Source of the DNA: Streptomyces adelaidensis
GTDB lineage: Bacteria; Actinomycetota; Actinomycetes; Streptomycetales; Streptomycetaceae
Assembly (NCBI RefSeq): GCF_016598475.1
Contig: NZ_JAEMUX010000083.1
Location: 1-35,449 of the forward strand
Direction: 5' to 3'
Length of the DNA stretch: 35,449 bases
Numbering within the stretch: position 1 is the first letter of the stretch; each line of letters starts with the position of its first letter. The position numbers were made by a program, and so were the translations under genes. This document shows, piece by piece, positions 7,427-15,312 of this stretch. The notes beneath the pieces were generated by a model. It was not told the origin of the DNA. It saw nothing but the letters and a program-made list of their open reading frames with translations, and searched no databases.

Positions 7427-9739
7427 ATGGGTAACCGAGAGGTACGGGTACGGGGTATCGCCGCCCGGGCGGGCGGATGGAGCGCCCGGCACCGATGGAC
7501 GGCCGTCGGTATCTGGGTGCTGTTCGTCGTCCTGGCCCTGGGGATCGGCTCGGCCGTGGGCCGGGCGGACGTCAAGGACAGCGAGCAGCTCAGGGGCGAG
7601 ACCAGTACGGCCGCCCGCCTCATCGAGGACGCGGGCGTCGAGGAACCGGCGAGCGAGAAGGTTCTGATCCAGGCGAAGGGCAGCGGCCCCAAGGCCACGG
7701 ACAGCGAGTTCCGGGCGGCTGTGGCGGACGTCGTCGAGGCTGTCGGGCGTACCGGCGAGGTCACCGACGTGACCTCGCCGTACGACACGGACACCATCTC
7801 CGAGGACGGCCGCAGCGCGCTCGTGCAGTTCGACGTCAAGGGCGACTCGGACACCGCCGGTGAGCGCATAGAGCCGGTGCTGAAGGTCGTCGAGGGGGTC
7901 CAGGACGAGCACGAGAAGCTGCGGATCGAGGAGATCGGCGGCGCCAGCATGACGAAGACGTTCGACGACGCCTTCGGGGACGACTTCCAGAAGGCCGAGT
8001 TCTCCGCCGTACCGGTGGCCCTCGGCATTCTGCTGATCGCCTTCGGCGCGGTGGTGGCGGCGCTGTTGCCGGTGGCCCTGGCGGTCACCGCGATCATGGC
8101 GACGATGGGCCTGATGGCGATGGTCAGCCATGTCATCCCGATGAGCGAGACCGCGAACTCGGTGATGCTGCTGGTCGGGCTGGCCGTCGGAGTCGACTAC
8201 TGCCTGTTCTATCTGCGGCGCGAGCGGGAGGAGCGGGCCGCCGGGCGGGACGCCCGGACGGCGCTGCGGGTGGCCGCGGCGACCAGTGGGCGGGCGATCA
8301 TCGTCTCCGGGGTGACCGTGTGCGTGGCGATGGCGGGCATGCTGTTCACCGGCCTCGCCGAGTTCGAGGCGATGGGCCTGGCCTCGCTGATGGTCGTGGC
8401 GGTCGCGATGGTGGGCTCCGTGACCGTGCTGCCGGCGCTGCTTTCACTGCTGGGCGAGCGCGTGGAGAAGGGGCGGATCCCGTTCCTGCACCCCGACAAG
8501 CGCCGCGGGAACGGCCGTGCGGGCAACGGCAACGGGGCTTCGCAGGGCAGCCGCTTCTGGACCGGTGTCCTGCGCGTCGTCCTCGCCAGGCCGGGCGTGT
8601 CCCTGGTGGTCGCGGCCGGGGCGCTCCTCGCGATCGCGGCGCCCGCGCTCGGCATGAAGACACAGAACTTCACTCTGGACCAGGAGTTCGGCGACTCGCT
8701 GCCGATCGTCCAGACGTACAACCGTGTCAACGAGGCGTTCCCGGGCGGCCCCGAGCCGGCCGAGGTGGTCGTGAAGGCCGAGGACATCAATTCCGCCGAG
8801 ATGAAGGGCGCGCTCGCCGACTTCCGTGCGGAGGCGATCAGTTCGGGTGCCTCGCGCGGCCCGGTCGAGATCAAGGTGCGCGACGCGCAGAACCTCGCCT
8901 TCGTCTACGTACCGCTGGTGGGCGGCTCCGACCTGGACAAGGCCGGGGAGAGCCTGGACACGCTGCGCGACGAGGTACGGCCGGCCACGCTCGGCAAGGT
9001 GGACGGCGTCGAGGCGCCGATCACCGGGCAGGTCGCGGGGTCGAAGGACTTCAACGAGCAGCTCGTCGGGTCGGTGGCCCCGGTCTTCGTCTTCGTCGTG
9101 GTCTTCGCCTTCCTGCTGATGCTGCTGTCGTTCAGGTCGCTGACCATCGCGATCACGTCGATCGTGCTGAACCTGCTGTCGGTGGGCGCCGCGTACGGCA
9201 TCCTCGTCGGCGTCTTCCAGCACGGCTGGGGTGCCTCGCTGGTGGGCGCTGAGGGGGTCGGCGCGATCATCACCTGGCTGCCGCTGTTCCTCTTCGTGAT
9301 CCTCTTCGGGCTGTCGATGGACTACCACGTGTTCGTGGTCTCGCGGATCCGTGAGGCGCGACTGCGCGGCCGTACGACGAAGGACGCGATCCAGCACGGT
9401 GTCGTCACCACGGCCGGGGTCGTGACCAGCGCCGCCATCATCATGGTCGCCGTCTTCGGCATCTTCGGGACGCTGTCCATGCAGTCGATGAAGCAGATGG
9501 GCGTGGGCCTGGCGGCCGCCGTCCTCATCGACGCGACCATCATCCGGGGTGTGCTCCTCCCGGCGGTGATGTCCCTGCTCGGCGAACACAACTGGTACCT
9601 GCCGAAGTGGCTGCACCGGCTGCCGGACCTCACCCACGACGAGTCGGCGGAGCCGGCACCGGCACAGCACGCGGGTCAGGAGGGTCAGGAGGGTCAGGAG
9701 GGTCAGGAGGACCGTACGGACGAGACCGTACGGGTCTGA
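7427..9739 (+). CDS. MMPL family membrane transporter
   Basis: A 770-residue RND-superfamily transporter of the MmpL/YdfJ type, likely exporting lipids or hydrophobic compounds across the membrane. It has the two-fold layout of the family. A first membrane helix (WTAVGIWVLFVVLALGIGS) is followed by an extracytoplasmic domain. Helices 2-6 follow (LGILLIAFGAVVAALLPVA onward), including GLAVGVDYCLFYLRREREE with the proton-relay GxxxDY. The second half repeats this, with GLSMDYHVFVVSRIREAR near residue 640. The ATG at 7427 follows an AAGGG. The tail carries four GQE repeats encoded by a 9-base tandem repeat. No regulator lies next to it. Substrate cannot be told from sequence. Confidence 0.92.
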   Translation: MGNREVRVRGIAARAGGWSARHRWTAVGIWVLFVVLALGIGSAVGRADVKDSEQLRGETSTAARLIEDAGVEEPASEKVLIQAKGSGPKATDSEFRAAVADVVEAVGRTGEVTDVTSPYDTDTISEDGRSALVQFDVKGDSDTAGERIEPVLKVVEGVQDEHEKLRIEEIGGASMTKTFDDAFGDDFQKAEFSAVPVALGILLIAFGAVVAALLPVALAVTAIMATMGLMAMVSHVIPMSETANSVMLLVGLAVGVDYCLFYLRREREERAAGRDARTALRVAAATSGRAIIVSGVTVCVAMAGMLFTGLAEFEAMGLASLMVVAVAMVGSVTVLPALLSLLGERVEKGRIPFLHPDKRRGNGRAGNGNGASQGSRFWTGVLRVVLARPGVSLVVAAGALLAIAAPALGMKTQNFTLDQEFGDSLPIVQTYNRVNEAFPGGPEPAEVVVKAEDINSAEMKGALADFRAEAISSGASRGPVEIKVRDAQNLAFVYVPLVGGSDLDKAGESLDTLRDEVRPATLGKVDGVEAPITGQVAGSKDFNEQLVGSVAPVFVFVVVFAFLLMLLSFRSLTIAITSIVLNLLSVGAAYGILVGVFQHGWGASLVGAEGVGAIITWLPLFLFVILFGLSMDYHVFVVSRIREARLRGRTTKDAIQHGVVTTAGVVTSAAIIMVAVFGIFGTLSMQSMKQMGVGLAAAVLIDATIIRGVLLPAVMSLLGEHNWYLPKWLHRLPDLTHDESAEPAPAQHAGQEGQEGQEGQEDRTDETVRV
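9674..9709 (+). repeat. Four tandem 9-base units encoding a GQE tail in the MMPL protein
   Basis: GGTCAGGAG is repeated four times head to tail (9674-9682, 9683-9691, 9692-9700, 9701-9709). It encodes an acidic, glutamine-rich stretch GQEGQEGQEGQE at the cytoplasmic C-terminus. Units are identical at the nucleotide level, which suggests recent slippage and a length that may vary between strains. Confidence 0.9.
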
Positions 9740-9749
9740 CGGCCGGGCT

Positions 9750-9783
9750 CCTGAGCGTACGGGCCCACGCCCGTACGCTCAGG
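9750..9783. terminator. Bidirectional terminator with a perfect 15-bp stem
   Basis: CCTGAGCGTACGGGC (9750-9764) and GCCCGTACGCTCAGG (9769-9783) are exact reverse complements around a CCAC loop. The hairpin lies between the stop of the MMPL gene (9739) and the stop of the convergent gene (9779-9781), and its right arm contains that stop codon. It would end transcription in both directions. Confidence 0.85.
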
Positions 9784-10723
9784 CCGCCTCCGTCATGTCC
9801 CCCCGGTCGAAGGAGGCGAGGGTGCGGGTGAAGTCGCGGGTGGACAGCAGCAGTTTGTAGATGATGGCCAGCTCGAAGACGATCAGCAGGGCGCCGGAGA
9901 CGATGGTCGCCGCCATCACCGAGTCGAGGAGCGGGCCGACCATGAAGACGCCCATCTGGAACTCGATGCCGCTGATCAGATGGGGACGGACGCGGTGGCG
10001 CAGCAGGAACGACCGTACGCGGAGGTAGGCGGGGAAGCGGCGGCGGAACTCCTGGTGCAGGTCGACCACCTGGGTCTGCGGCGCCGCCTGGGTGGCCTCG
10101 GCGGCGACCGTCCGCGCGTCCTGTTCGATGTCCGCCTCGGGGTTCTCGCGCAGCAGGTCCTCCATGAAGGCGAGTTCCCGGTCGTTGTCGGCGCGACGGG
10201 CCGCGCGGAGCCGGGACTTGATCTGCTTGCGCATGGTGTGGCGGATCTTGAAGATCTCCAGGGAGTTGATGTAGCGCAGGGTGTCGAGCCCGATGACGGC
10301 GGCGGCCAGCCAGATGTAGAGGGCGTCGCCGGTGCGCTCGTACTGCCCGGCCATCAGCGCGACCCCGCACACCGCCACCCGGACGCGGTCGAAGACGAAG
10401 TCGAGCCAGGCGCCGAACACGGAGCCCTGGCCGGTGAGCCGGGCGACCTTGCCGTCCATGCAGTCGAGGATGAAGCTCAGGTGGTAGACGACGGCGCCGG
10501 CGATCAGCCAGCGCCAGTCGCCCAGGGCGAAGAAGGCGGCCGAGACGAGACCCAGCAGGAAGGCGCCCCAGGTCAGCTGGTTGGGCGTGATCCTCGTGTA
10601 CTTCGCGGTCAGCCGCACCAGCGGTGTGGCGACCGGGTCGACGAGCAGCACGGTCCACCAGGCGTCACGCTTCTTCTGCGTGACGCGGCGCACCTCTGCG
10701 AGGTCGGGTATGTCTCGGCGCAT
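9779..10723 (-). CDS. CDP-alcohol phosphatidyltransferase family protein
   Basis: This integral membrane enzyme transfers a phosphatidyl or phospho-alcohol group from a CDP-alcohol to an acceptor in phospholipid synthesis. The full catalytic signature D-x2-DG-x2-AR-x8-G-x3-D-x3-D is visible: D87, D90, G91, A94, R95, G104, D108 and D112 (DCMDGKVAR ... GAWLDFVFD). Hydrophobic segments flank it. After them comes a charged cytoplasmic region with an acidic stretch (NDRELAFMEDLLRENPEADIEQ) and then more membrane helices near the C-terminus. The 314-residue length exceeds the usual 200-250 because of this insert. The ATG at 10723 has AGGAAG upstream. The acceptor alcohol is not predictable. Confidence 0.88.
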   Translation of the reverse strand: MRRDIPDLAEVRRVTQKKRDAWWTVLLVDPVATPLVRLTAKYTRITPNQLTWGAFLLGLVSAAFFALGDWRWLIAGAVVYHLSFILDCMDGKVARLTGQGSVFGAWLDFVFDRVRVAVCGVALMAGQYERTGDALYIWLAAAVIGLDTLRYINSLEIFKIRHTMRKQIKSRLRAARRADNDRELAFMEDLLRENPEADIEQDARTVAAEATQAAPQTQVVDLHQEFRRRFPAYLRVRSFLLRHRVRPHLISGIEFQMGVFMVGPLLDSVMAATIVSGALLIVFELAIIYKLLLSTRDFTRTLASFDRGDMTEAA

Positions 10724-10986
10724 GGGTCAACTTCCTGGCGTTCGAAGTGAGTTCACGCCCAGCTTGGGAGCCGTTCACCCGAGGTACAAGAAGTGCCCGA
10801 TACAACCTTTCACCGGGGGTAACGGTCGAACCCGGCAACAGAGTCAATGACTGTTCCGCGCGGGGCGGGCGTTATCCGAGCGTTACGAAATGACCCGACC
10901 GTTATCCAAAATGTGCCGGGACTTCACGGTAGACGTGCAACCGCCCCCGCTTGCCCCACCATTCACCGCTATTCACCCGCTGCTAT
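10724..10986. other. Intergenic region upstream of the phosphatidyltransferase, with ATTCACC repeats
   Basis: 263 bases separate two minus-strand genes. The left part holds the leader and presumed promoter of the phosphatidyltransferase gene. The right part carries three copies of ATTCACC (10961-10967, 10971-10977, 10985-10991), the last one reaching into the stop codon of the glycosyltransferase gene. No clear hairpin terminator for the glycosyltransferase was found. Confidence 0.4.
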
Positions 10987-12195
10987 TCACCGTTGTCGCC
11001 GCTGCATACCGCTCGCCAGCTCCGCCTCGATGAGATCGGCGGCCCGGCGGGTGCCGCCCTCCCCCGCCATTTCCTGCCGCACCTCCTTGAGCCGGCGCGC
11101 CACTTCGGGGTCGTCGACGAGGGCGAGGACCGCCTCGCGCAGGGTCTCGGCCGTCGCCTCCTCCATGGGCACATGGCGGGCGACGCCGAGCGACTGGAGC
11201 ATGTCGGCGTTGCCGAACTGGTCGACGCCCTGCGGTACGGCGACCATCGGCGTGGCGGTGGCCAGCCCTTCCTGACTGCCGCCGGCGCCCGCGTGCGTGA
11301 TGAACGCGTCGGCCTGCTTCAGGACGGCCAGCTGCGGCACCCAGTCACGCACTTCCACGTTGGCCGGGATCTCGCCCAGCTCCGCCGCGTCGACATGCTT
11401 GCCCACCTGGAGCACCATGTGCCAGCCGGGGAGGTCGCCGAAGGCCTTGACGCACTCGCGGTAGAAGCCGGGCTGCTTGGTGAACGCCGACCCGAGCGAG
11501 ACGAGCAGCACCTTCTCCGCGTCCGCCGGCCGCTGCCAGTCACCCTGCGCCGAGCGGTCGCCCTGGCAGGCGCCGACGAAGGTGTAGCGGCTCTCGTCGA
11601 CCCGGTCGGCGTTCGGCTGGAGCGCCTTCGGGATGAGCACCAGGGAGCGGGCGGGCCTGCCGAGGAACGAGTCGGGGTGCTCGGTGATCCCGTTCTCCTC
11701 CAGCCAGGCCTGGAAGCGGGCGTAGTACGCCTTGCCTCGTTCGGTCTTCTTCGGCTCGGCCCACATGGGTTCGGCGACCTCTTCCTCGTAGCCTTCCCAG
11801 GCGACCAGGTTCGGGGAGAGCGAGATCGCCTTCACGCCCCAGCGGCGGGCGAGGACGGGCGCCGGGTACCCGGTGATGTCATGGAGCACGAGGTCGGGTT
11901 CGTCGCCCTCGTACGCCTCGATGAGCTGCGGCAGGGCCTGGATCGCGTCACCGAGGAAGAGTTCCACGTAGTCCAGCAGCTCGCTTCCCCAGGCCTCGGG
12001 GTCGGCGTCGGAGCCGGGCAGCGTGGAGTGCCAGAGCTTCGGTTCGGCACCGGCCTCGGCCACCTTCTCCGCGAAGGCCGGCGGGATCGCGTACGTGACC
12101 CGGTGCCCCCGCGCCACCAGCTCGCGGATCACTTCGAGGCTCGGGTTCACGTGGCCGTGGGCGGCGATGGAGAACATGGCTATGTGGGAGGTCAT
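10987..12195 (-). CDS. mgt: Macrolide glycosyltransferase, OleD/MGT type (GT1)
   Basis: A 402-residue cytoplasmic UDP-sugar-dependent glycosyltransferase. It closely follows the OleI/OleD/MGT group, which inactivates macrolides by glucosylating the desosamine 2'-hydroxyl. The N-terminus IAMFSIAAHGHVNPSLEVI contains the catalytic base histidine (H13). The C-terminal donor site reads WVPQLAVLKQAD, then FITHAGAGGSQEGLATATPM and VPQGVDQFGNADML. Start ATG 12195 has no ribosome site but a promoter directly before it, so the message is probably leaderless. Macrolide resistance or broad xenobiotic glucosylation is the likely role; the acceptor is not proven. No macrolide synthesis genes are present, so it is probably a stand-alone resistance gene. 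Confidence 0.9.
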   Translation of the reverse strand: MTSHIAMFSIAAHGHVNPSLEVIRELVARGHRVTYAIPPAFAEKVAEAGAEPKLWHSTLPGSDADPEAWGSELLDYVELFLGDAIQALPQLIEAYEGDEPDLVLHDITGYPAPVLARRWGVKAISLSPNLVAWEGYEEEVAEPMWAEPKKTERGKAYYARFQAWLEENGITEHPDSFLGRPARSLVLIPKALQPNADRVDESRYTFVGACQGDRSAQGDWQRPADAEKVLLVSLGSAFTKQPGFYRECVKAFGDLPGWHMVLQVGKHVDAAELGEIPANVEVRDWVPQLAVLKQADAFITHAGAGGSQEGLATATPMVAVPQGVDQFGNADMLQSLGVARHVPMEEATAETLREAVLALVDDPEVARRLKEVRQEMAGEGGTRRAADLIEAELASGMQRRQR

Positions 12196-12202
12196 GGACG
12201 CG

Positions 12203-12232
12203 ACCTTACGCGAGACGATACGTCTCGTGCAA
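12203..12232 (-). promoter_or_regulatory. Promoter of mgt with an operator-like palindrome between -35 and -10
   Basis: On the minus strand TTGCAC (plus 12227-12232) and TAAGGT (plus 12203-12208) are spaced by exactly 18 bases. TAAGGT lies seven bases before the ATG, which places the start of transcription at the start codon. The spacer is occupied by CGAGACGATACGTCTCG (plus 12211-12227), with perfect 7-base arms around ATA. A repressor bound there would block polymerase. TetR-type control is likely by geometry, but no regulator gene is adjacent. Confidence 0.6.
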
Positions 12233-12251
12233 CCTGTTTACGGCTCACCGC

Positions 12252-13655
12252 TCACCGCTGATAGCGGGCCAGCACCAGATTCCCGTCCTCCTCCAGCCGC
12301 TCACGCAGCTCGTCCAGGTCGATCGCCCCGCTGTAGTACTCCTGGAACGCGGGCGTGGCGACCTTGTCCTTCCACTCCGGGTAGCCGCGCACCGACTGGG
12401 CGGGGGCGGAGCGGAGGTGTTCGGCGAGGGCCGTTCCCGTGGCCCAGTCGTCCTTCGTCGTGTGCAGGGCCGGGTCCTTCAGGGCCTCGGTGCCGGTCGG
12501 CAGCATCCAGTCGCCGAGGGCCAGGCGGACCATGTTCTCGGGTTGGAGGAGGAAGTCGATGAACTCGGCGGCCTCCTTCTGGTGGGGGCTGTCCTCGGCG
12601 ACGGAGAGGGTCTGCGGGCTGACGCCCTGGGCGAGGCCGTCGGCGCCGGCGGGGGCGGGCAGCACCTGCCAGTCGAAGCCTTCGGGGGCCTGCTGGACGA
12701 TCTGCTGGCGGTACGAGAAGCCGAGCGGGACCATCGCGTACCTGCCGCCGAAGAAGCCGGGCAGGGTGTGGGAGCCGCCCATGCCGAGCGTGGTGCCGGG
12801 CGCGCTCCCGTCGGTGTTCACCTCGTCGCGCACGGTCCTCGGGACCACCGCGTCGGCCGCCTCGAAGCGGACCTCGACCTTGCCGTCCGCGTCCCGGTGG
12901 AACAGTTGCCCGCCCGCCGACAGGGAGAGGTTCAGCGTGGCCGACACCGGTTCCTTCAGCGGCCAGGCGACACCGTACTTCCCGTCGCCGCTCAGCTCCT
13001 TCGCGACGTCCCGGAACTCCTCCCAGCTCCACGGCTCCCCGGGGGTCGGAACGCGCACACCCGACTCGCGGAGCCACTTCGCATTGGCGATCAGGACCCT
13101 CGGTTCCTGGAGGAACGGGACCCCGTAGATCCCCTCCCCGAAGGTCGTCGTCTCCCAACTGTGCTGCGGGATGTCCGACTTGAGCCGCTCGGGCAGCAGC
13201 TCGCGCAGATCGGCGAGGTAGCCGCCGTACGCGAAGTCCGCGAGGTCGTCCGAGGCGTCGTGGATGATGTCCGGCGCCTCACCGCCCTCGAAGGAGGTGA
13301 GCAGCTGGTCGTGGACGCTGTCCCAAGTCCCCTGTACGTACTCGACCTTGACGTCGGGGTGGGTGGCGTTCCACTCCTTCACCAGCTCCTTGTTGGCGGT
13401 GACGGACTCCTCCTGCCAGGCGAGGGACTGGAAGCGCCTCCACCGGGTGGGCTCGGTCCGCCCGGACTGCGAGTCGGTGAACGCCAGCGCGATTCCGTAC
13501 AGCAGCGGTCCGACGCTCAGCACCAGGATCGGGATCAGCGCGGGCAGCACCAGGAACCAGGCGCCGTGGTCGACGAGGCGCCGCTCCCGGTCCCGCGCCG
13601 AGGTACGCCGCTTCGCCGGTCGCGGGCGCTTCGGCGTCGCGGTCGCCAATGTCAT
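12252..13655 (-). CDS. Chimeric gene: sugar ABC permease N-terminus fused to solute-binding protein
   Basis: The 467-residue product starts like a MalF-type permease: basic KRPRPAKRRTSARDRERR, then one membrane helix (WFLVLPALIPILVLSVGPLL) and YGIALAFTDSQSGRTEPT. At about residue 71 (near nt 13445) it changes, in frame, to the mature part of a family 1 extracellular sugar-binding protein: FQSLAWQEESVTANKELVKE, EWNATHPDVKVEYVQGTWDS, then GGEAPDIIHDASDDLADFAY. There is no lipobox. ATG 13655 has AAGGAG 8 bases upstream. No other permease or ATPase gene adjoins it. The permease helix runs N-in/C-out, so the product could be a membrane-anchored binding protein, or the gene may be a dead rearrangement scar. 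The two-part origin comes from family knowledge. Confidence 0.8.
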   Translation of the reverse strand: MTLATATPKRPRPAKRRTSARDRERRLVDHGAWFLVLPALIPILVLSVGPLLYGIALAFTDSQSGRTEPTRWRRFQSLAWQEESVTANKELVKEWNATHPDVKVEYVQGTWDSVHDQLLTSFEGGEAPDIIHDASDDLADFAYGGYLADLRELLPERLKSDIPQHSWETTTFGEGIYGVPFLQEPRVLIANAKWLRESGVRVPTPGEPWSWEEFRDVAKELSGDGKYGVAWPLKEPVSATLNLSLSAGGQLFHRDADGKVEVRFEAADAVVPRTVRDEVNTDGSAPGTTLGMGGSHTLPGFFGGRYAMVPLGFSYRQQIVQQAPEGFDWQVLPAPAGADGLAQGVSPQTLSVAEDSPHQKEAAEFIDFLLQPENMVRLALGDWMLPTGTEALKDPALHTTKDDWATGTALAEHLRSAPAQSVRGYPEWKDKVATPAFQEYYSGAIDLDELRERLEEDGNLVLARYQR

Positions 13656-13895
13656 GCGATCGGCTCCTTCGCACGTGCCTGGGCGGACTGGGCGTGTCTG
13701 TGTGCTCGGGCGACCTGTGACGGTGGGGGCCTCCCACTCGGCCTCCGCCATGGTGCTGACGGCACGCAGAGGCGTCAAGGCACCGCGCGCGCGGCCCGAC
13801 CTGTACGAATGCGAGACTGACCGGCGTATGGCGTGAACCTGACGCCCCGCCGGGCGCGTCGGCCGTACGGGCACGGTCGGATACGGAGGCGAAGG
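13656..13895. other. Divergent intergenic region, chimera and APH-type kinase
   Basis: The 240 bases hold the start regions of two divergent genes. A short inverted repeat GTGGG/CCCAC flanks GGCCT near 13724-13738. Ribosome sites are seen at each end (AAGGAG for the minus gene, GGAGG 13885-13889 for the plus gene). No convincing promoter consensus or further gene was found. Confidence 0.3.
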
Positions 13896-14759
13896 ATGGA
13901 TGAGGCACGGGCGCGGGACGTGCTGGTCGCGGCCGGTGTGCTGCCCGGTGCGGCCGGGGACGCTCGGCTGCTCGCGCTGGGCGAGAACGCGGTGTTCGCC
14001 GTCGGTGACCTGGTGGTCAAGGTGGGGCGCGACGCCGAACTCCTCGACCGGGCCGACCGGGAGCTGCGGATCGCGGCCTGGCTCGCCGAGGCGGAGGTCC
14101 CGGCGGTGCGGCCCGCCGAGTCCGAGGCGCTGCTCGTCGAGGGACACCCGGTGACCGTGTGGCACCGGCTGCCCGACCCCGTACGCCTGGCCGGCGCCCG
14201 CGATTTGGCCGAACTGCTACGGCTGGTCCACGCCCTCCCCGCCCCGCCTTTCGCACTGCCCCGCCGTGAACTGCTGGGCGGGGTGGAGCGCTGGCTGCGC
14301 CTGGCCGGCGACACGATCGACCCGGCGGACGCGGCCTACCTCCGCGAACGCCGCGACGGCTTCGCGGCAGCCGCCGCCGGCCTCACCCCACACCTGCCGC
14401 CGGGTCCGATCCACGGCGACGCGCTCCCCCGCAACGTCCACATCGGCCCGGACGGCCCGGTCCTGGTCGACCTGGAGACCTTCGCCGGCGACCTCCGCGA
14501 GCACGACCTCGTCGTCATGGCCCTCTCCCACGACCGCTACGGACTCCCGGCCGAGGACTACGACACCTTCACCGCGACCTACGGCTGGGACGTACGCGAG
14601 TGGTCGGGCTGCTCGACCCTGCGCGGCGCCCGCGAAACGGCCAGCTGCGCCTGGGTCGCCCAGCACGCCCCGGCCAACCCCAAGGCCCTGACCGAGTTCG
14701 AACGCCGCGTCACCTCACTGCGCGACGGGGACGAGACGGTCCGCTGGTATCCGTTCTGA
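13896..14759 (+). CDS. Aminoglycoside phosphotransferase-family kinase
   Basis: A 287-residue APH-fold small-molecule kinase. Catalytic residues are intact: IHGDALPRNVHI gives the HGDxxxxN loop with H173, D175 and N180, and LVDLETF gives the metal-binding aspartate at about D192. An N-terminal lobe with AVFAVGDLVVKVGRD contains the ATP-contacting lysine. The start is ATG 13896, with GGAGG 6 bases upstream. The conserved fold begins with DEARARDVLVAAG, so the upstream open frame is not used. The substrate could be an antibiotic or a metabolite; families like this are abundant in streptomycetes and most are uncharacterised. It ends 24 bases before the convergent GNAT gene. Confidence 0.85.
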   Translation: MDEARARDVLVAAGVLPGAAGDARLLALGENAVFAVGDLVVKVGRDAELLDRADRELRIAAWLAEAEVPAVRPAESEALLVEGHPVTVWHRLPDPVRLAGARDLAELLRLVHALPAPPFALPRRELLGGVERWLRLAGDTIDPADAAYLRERRDGFAAAAAGLTPHLPPGPIHGDALPRNVHIGPDGPVLVDLETFAGDLREHDLVVMALSHDRYGLPAEDYDTFTATYGWDVREWSGCSTLRGARETASCAWVAQHAPANPKALTEFERRVTSLRDGDETVRWYPF

Positions 14760-14783
14760 GCGGCCTTGGCGGCCTCAGCGGCC

Positions 14784-15257
14784 TCAAGCGATCTCAAGTG
14801 CGAGGACCACTTCGTCGGTCTCGCCGTCGCGGGCCCGGGCGAAGCCCTTGTCCCGGCCGGTGATGACAAAGCCGCACTTCTGCAGGACACGGATCGAGCC
14901 GGTGTTGTCGGCAGCCGCGCGGGCGTGCAGGGGCCGGGTGTCGACGAGGGCGATCAGGGCGGTGAGCGCGGCCGTGGCCACGCCCCGGCCCCAGTGCGCC
15001 CGGTCGATCCAGTAGGTGACCTCGCGTTCGTCCGGCGGCCCGAACACCGCGACGTGGCCGACCACCTCGCCGTCGGCGAGCACCGTGCGCATGACGATGC
15101 CGGGGTCGGCGCGGATCTTCGCCCAGTGGCGGTCGAAGAGCTCCCGGTCGTAGTGGTAGTCCCCGGTGAAGGCAGCGACCCGCTGTGCTTCCGGGTCGGA
15201 CAGGTGCGCCCAGTAGACGGGCAGGTCGCTGTCGCGGACTTCGCGAAGAGAGATCAT
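14784..15257 (-). CDS. GNAT family N-acetyltransferase
   Basis: A 157-residue acetyl-CoA-dependent acetyltransferase of the RimJ/RimL-like GNAT group. It begins ISLREVRDSDLPVYWAHLSD. The acetyl-CoA pyrophosphate loop is HWGRGVATAAL, and the C-terminal strand-helix reads ARAAADNTGSIRVLQKCGF, the NxxSxxxxxKxGF pattern typical of the family. The ATG at 15257 has AGGAG about 11 bases upstream. Acceptor substrate is unknown. It follows the exonuclease gene on the same strand by 55 bases and may share its transcript. Confidence 0.88.
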   Translation of the reverse strand: MISLREVRDSDLPVYWAHLSDPEAQRVAAFTGDYHYDRELFDRHWAKIRADPGIVMRTVLADGEVVGHVAVFGPPDEREVTYWIDRAHWGRGVATAALTALIALVDTRPLHARAAADNTGSIRVLQKCGFVITGRDKGFARARDGETDEVVLALEIA

Positions 15258-15312
15258 CGGACTGCTCGCTCCTGAGGTCGTCGGGAAGACGGAGAACCCG
15301 GTCAACGGCGGC

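Noticed and set aside
13656..14165. N-terminal extension of the chimeric permease/binding-protein gene
   Set aside because: The extra 170 codons are antisense to the APH-type kinase gene, while ATG 13655 has a strong ribosome site and starts exactly at the permease-like N-terminus.
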